Source of the DNA: Gammaproteobacteria bacterium
GTDB taxonomy: Bacteria > Pseudomonadota > Gammaproteobacteria > Pseudomonadales > Pseudohongiellaceae
Direction: 5' to 3'
NCBI GenBank assembly: GCA_003451715.1
Contig: DMJN01000166.1
Location: forward strand, 1-10,004
Length of the DNA: 10,004 bases
Below are positions 7,729 to 10,004 of this stretch, one piece after another (the stretch's first letter is position 1; every line of letters begins with the position of its first letter). The translations under genes were made by a program, and so were the position numbers. Under the pieces are notes generated by a model, which worked only from the letters and a program-made list of their open reading frames with translations, ran no database searches and was not told where the DNA came from.

Positions 7729-7744
7729 TTTTCAGGCCTGAAAA
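7729..7744. promoter_or_regulatory. 16-bp perfect palindrome, possible operator
   Basis: TTTTCAGGCCTGAAAA is a perfect palindrome. It lies about 125 bp from the radical SAM start and 245 bp from the methyltransferase start, in the middle of the divergent region. A symmetric site of this length suits a dimeric repressor or activator. By simple base statistics about 0.15 such sites are expected per 10 kb, so it is suggestive only. Confidence 0.35.
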
Positions 7745-7988
7745 CGGGATTTCAAGCCTACTGGGCTTTGACCGTGCCAAGTTTACCAGCCACAACTTGA
7801 ATCTAATAGCAGCTGGGGCTAATTCCAGATTGTATTGATAACAAATGGGGTAGATGCCTGACGGGGGAATATTTCTGGGCATTAACGGGCTTTTTTCTGA
7901 GGGTGCGACAATTTAGCCCAGCTGACTTGTCAATCTGTTCAAAATCGAGAGAGAATCAGCGCCTGGAAAACCAGGCTCAGGATGACAA

Positions 7989-8552
7989 ATGCCTTTCAGT
8001 CACAGCTCACAACTCTCTGTAATAGTAGGTTATCTGGAAGCGACACGACCGAAATCTGTGCTGGATATTGGTGTGGGTATGGGGCAGTACGGATTTCTTG
8101 CCCGTACCAACCTGGAACACTTCAATCTCTACGAAGTTGAAGCAGACACGGCGCGACGCCGTGGCCAATCAGAATGGAATGTCATCATCGACGGAATCGA
8201 AGCTTATCCGGGTTATTTCACTCCGGTACACGAGTATTCTTATAACGAGATCTTCGAGGGAGATGCATTGTAGGTATTACCCAATTTGCCTAACAACTAT
8301 GAGGTGGTCCTGGCCATCGATATACTGGAGCACTTCGAGAAGCAAGACGGCATCAAATTCCTCGAGCTGATAAAACGCCGATGCAGTAAGCATGCCCTGG
8401 TATCAACCCCTAAAAACTTCATTGAGCAACATGTTGAAGCCAATCCATTCGAAGATCACCGCTCCCACTGGGTGCAGCAAGACCTTGAAAACGCGGGCTT
8501 TGTTGAGATTCTCCCCAACCAGGAAAGCTGGATAGCTGTTTATTCTGCTTAA
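7989..8552 (+). pseudogene. class I SAM-dependent methyltransferase gene interrupted by an amber codon
   Basis: The gene encodes a small cytoplasmic SAM-dependent methyltransferase of unknown substrate, 187 codons including an internal TAG at 8271-8273 (codon 95). Before the TAG the SAM-binding motif I is VLDIGVGMGQYG (24-35), followed by DGIEAYPGYFTPVHEYSYNEI and GDAL. After it the same frame continues with VLPNLPNNYEVVLAIDILEHFEK, LVSTPKNF and NPFEDHRSHW, the expected later motifs of the same family, and ends at a natural TAA at 8550-8552. The start ATG has AGGA (7979-7982) 6 bases upstream. The 94-residue product would lack the second half of the fold. The only restart near the break is a TTG at 8286 without a ribosome-binding site. 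A single base change (GAG or CAG to TAG) explains the break; readthrough, suppression or a sequence error are alternatives. Confidence 0.8.
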
Positions 8553-8579
8553 ACGTGTAGCGCAACATTCTGCTGTAGC

Positions 8580-8603
8580 TGTTTGAGCATCGATCCTCAA
8601 ACA
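8580..8603 (+). other. 8-bp stem-loop after the methyltransferase gene
   Basis: TGTTTGAG (8580-8587) and CTCAAACA (8596-8603) pair perfectly around an 8-base loop, 27 bases after the methyltransferase stop. No T-tract follows on either strand, so it is a possible transcript-end structure but not a standard intrinsic terminator. Confidence 0.4.
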
Positions 8604-9070
8604 ATCCTCAAGCATGGAACAGCGAATAGCTTACATAGGACTTCCGATTTCCTGGCCACACACTAGCTGCTGAATGAAAGCAGGCGGTGAGGGATACGAT
8701 AATCAACCCAACGCTCGATTTTTCCGTATTCCTCCCAAATTCATGATACTCACCAATTCAGCGGCCTGGCAGGCAATTCAGAAGCCCTAAAAGTTACTTT
8801 TGGTAGCGTTTCAGGGGTTTTTCTGAAATCATTTAGTAATGCCTGTTTTATAGCTTGACTGAGATCAATACTGGTGTTCTCATCCAAGGTGGAATAGCCT
8901 GCTGGGGGGACTCCCGGACCTTTTGGCGCCTCGGATATCTCACCACGAGAGAGGCTTCATGCCCAGGTATAACTCCACACAAGCTCATTTCCGCTGCATT
9001 CCTAATCTTGCAGCATCGATGCTAAGAAAAAGTTAGAAGGAAGAACACCATCAAGAGAGAGGAGATTTTT
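8604..9070. other. long leader/intergenic region before the TonB receptor gene
   Basis: No gene longer than a few dozen codons with a ribosome-binding site is seen here. The stretch contains the terminator-like structure at 8785-8822, a 12-bp palindrome AGCATCGATGCT at 9012-9023 and the receptor Shine-Dalgarno AGGAG at 9060-9064. I looked for cobalamin- and TPP-riboswitch conserved boxes, because these often precede TonB receptor genes, and found none. Confidence 0.45.
8785..8822 (+). terminator. weak terminator-like hairpin with a competing alternative fold
   Basis: CCCT-A-AAA (8785-8792) can pair with TTT-C-AGGG (8809-8816) with one mismatch. A T5 run (8818-8822) follows closely. The loop is 16 bases and the stem marginal. 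The 3' arm can instead form TTTCAG/CTGAAA (8809-8814 with 8823-8828), which would occupy the T-run in its loop. It lies about 230 bp after the methyltransferase gene and 250 bp before the receptor gene. Confidence 0.25.
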
Positions 9071-10004
9071 ATGTACGTTAACCGAAAAACCGGGCTTCCC
9101 GGCTTTCAAAAGAAACTGCTCTGCACGGCGATTTCACTATCGCTGCTCCCCATTTCCGGGGCCGTGCTGGCACAGGATGATGATGATGTTGTCGAAGAGG
9201 TTATTGTAACCGGCTCGTTCATCAGGCGTACCGAAGGCTTTCGGTCCGCATCGCCCCTTACGCAGCTGACCCTAGAGGATATCGCTGCTGAGGGTACTCC
9301 TAACATAGGTGATGTCATTCACAACCTGAGTTTCAACCAGGGCTCGTCAATTTCATCCAACATCACTCCGGGCTCCGGCGCGACTGAAACTTCGGTGAAT
9401 ATCCGTGGACTCGGCTCAGGCGCAACCCTGGACCTGGTGGACGGCAAACGCGTGATCGATGGCAACACCAACGTGATGCTGCCCCAGATCGCCATTCAGC
9501 GCCTCGATATCGTGGTGGATGGCGCCGCGGCACTTTACGGTTCCGCAGCGGTGGCCGGCGTGGTCAACTTCGTACCCATCAAGTCCTATGACGGACTCAA
9601 GATCGAGGCCTTCAATCAGCAGACTGAAGCAAGCGACAACTACTCTGAACAGATGTACAGCTTCATATGGGGCACAGATGTCGGCGGTATCGATTTGGTT
9701 GTAGCCGGCCAGTGGCGTGATAACGACAACCTGCTGTGGAAAGATCGGCCCCATCTGTACAATGCTGGTTTCAACTTCTCGTCTTCCGGTAACCCGGGCC
9801 AGTACAACGTACCAAACCGTGATGCTGCAGGTATACTCACCGGCACCACAAGCCGCGAAGGCGACCGAGGTTGTGGCGCGATGGCAGATTTCGAGAACCC
9901 AACTAAGGGAACCCATGCCAACCCCAACGGTAGTTTAGCGTCCAACGGCAATTGTTACATGGACTTCGGCCAATGGTGGGAACTGAACCCCGATGACCAA
10001 CAGG
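9071..10004 (+). CDS. TonB-dependent outer-membrane receptor, 5' part (runs off the right edge)
   Basis: Outer-membrane transporter driven by the TonB-ExbBD complex; the ligand cannot be inferred. The first 311 codons are present and open to the window end. The signal peptide (1-34) ends VLA before QDDDD. A TonB box EEVIVTG (42-48) follows, then the plug domain (about 58-170) with VNIRGLGSGATLDLVDGKRV (109-128), VMLPQIAIQRLDIVVDG and ALYGSAAVAGVVNF (154-167). Barrel strands begin near 175. Cysteines 268 and 295 in a glycine/asparagine-rich segment may form a disulfide in a surface loop. The start ATG has AGGAG 6 bases upstream. The family is usually 700-1000 residues, so most of the barrel lies outside. 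The preceding 518 bp without a gene suggest its own promoter and a long leader. Confidence 0.9.
   Translation, partial: MYVNRKTGLPGFQKKLLCTAISLSLLPISGAVLAQDDDDVVEEVIVTGSFIRRTEGFRSASPLTQLTLEDIAAEGTPNIGDVIHNLSFNQGSSISSNITPGSGATETSVNIRGLGSGATLDLVDGKRVIDGNTNVMLPQIAIQRLDIVVDGAAALYGSAAVAGVVNFVPIKSYDGLKIEAFNQQTEASDNYSEQMYSFIWGTDVGGIDLVVAGQWRDNDNLLWKDRPHLYNAGFNFSSSGNPGQYNVPNRDAAGILTGTTSREGDRGCGAMADFENPTKGTHANPNGSLASNGNCYMDFGQWWELNPDDQQ

Larger units (their letters stand above)
7606..7988. other. divergent intergenic region between radical SAM and methyltransferase genes
   Basis: This 383-bp stretch separates two oppositely oriented genes and should hold both promoters. I see no credible short gene. 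The visible structure is a bulged stem-loop near the radical SAM start and a 16-bp perfect palindrome at 7729-7744. A weak inverted repeat AAGCC/GGCTT lies near 7755-7770. No confident -35/-10 pair was found for either gene. Confidence 0.5.

Noticed and set aside
8271..8273. Pyrrolysine codon in a methyltransferase
   Set aside because: Pyrrolysine is known in methylamine methyltransferases, which are unrelated to this small SAM-dependent fold, and no pyl genes are in the window.
8286..8552. Separate small protein starting after the amber codon
   Set aside because: The start would be a TTG without a ribosome-binding site, and the sequence is plainly the second half of the methyltransferase.
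8855..8883. TTGACT plus TCTCAT as a sigma-70 promoter for the receptor gene
   Set aside because: The -35 is good and the 17-base spacing right, but the -10 matches only four of six and lacks the key second-position A.
9012..9023. 12-bp palindrome AGCATCGATGCT before the receptor gene
   Set aside because: About two such palindromes are expected by chance in 10 kb.
8604..9070. Cobalamin riboswitch upstream of the TonB receptor gene
   Set aside because: The conserved boxes are not present.
9416..9916. 166-codon minus-strand open frame
   Set aside because: It lies inside the TonB receptor plug and barrel region, where the plus frame has clear motifs.

Overview
The window looks like a chromosomal stretch from a Gram-negative bacterium. 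All exported proteins have Sec-type signal peptides, there is a TonB-dependent outer-membrane receptor, and Shine-Dalgarno sites are of the usual AGGAG type. The gene mix (PQQ-type propeller, DUF305/LVIVD protein, TonB receptor) and mid-range GC fit a free-living, possibly marine, gammaproteobacterium. That placement is inference; no marker gene is present.

Left two thirds (182-7605), minus strand. In transcription order: a B12-binding-domain radical SAM protein; then, after a 239-bp gap with two hairpins and a promoter candidate, a secreted DUF305 + beta-propeller (LVIVD-like) protein; 34 bp later a polytopic membrane protein resembling DUF4956; and, after about 110-140 bp holding another promoter candidate, a secreted PQQ-type quinoprotein dehydrogenase. 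The last three genes look like one functional cluster: two periplasmic propeller proteins and an inner-membrane protein, possibly linked to metal handling and periplasmic oxidation.

Right third (7989-10004), plus strand. A short class I SAM-dependent methyltransferase gene is interrupted by an in-frame amber codon. A roughly 520-bp non-coding stretch with hairpins follows. Then comes the 5' part of a TonB-dependent receptor gene that runs off the right edge.

The most notable observations are two gene interruptions. The DUF4956-like gene carries a textbook A_AAA_AAG slippery heptamer in exactly the right phase. A -1 shift there replaces an implausible C-terminal tail with a well-formed 43-residue one. 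The methyltransferase gene has a single TAG codon, after which the same frame continues as clear family sequence to a natural end. Each could be programmed recoding, recent gene decay or a sequence error; the sequence alone does not decide. No RNA gene, CRISPR array, insertion sequence or phage gene was seen.
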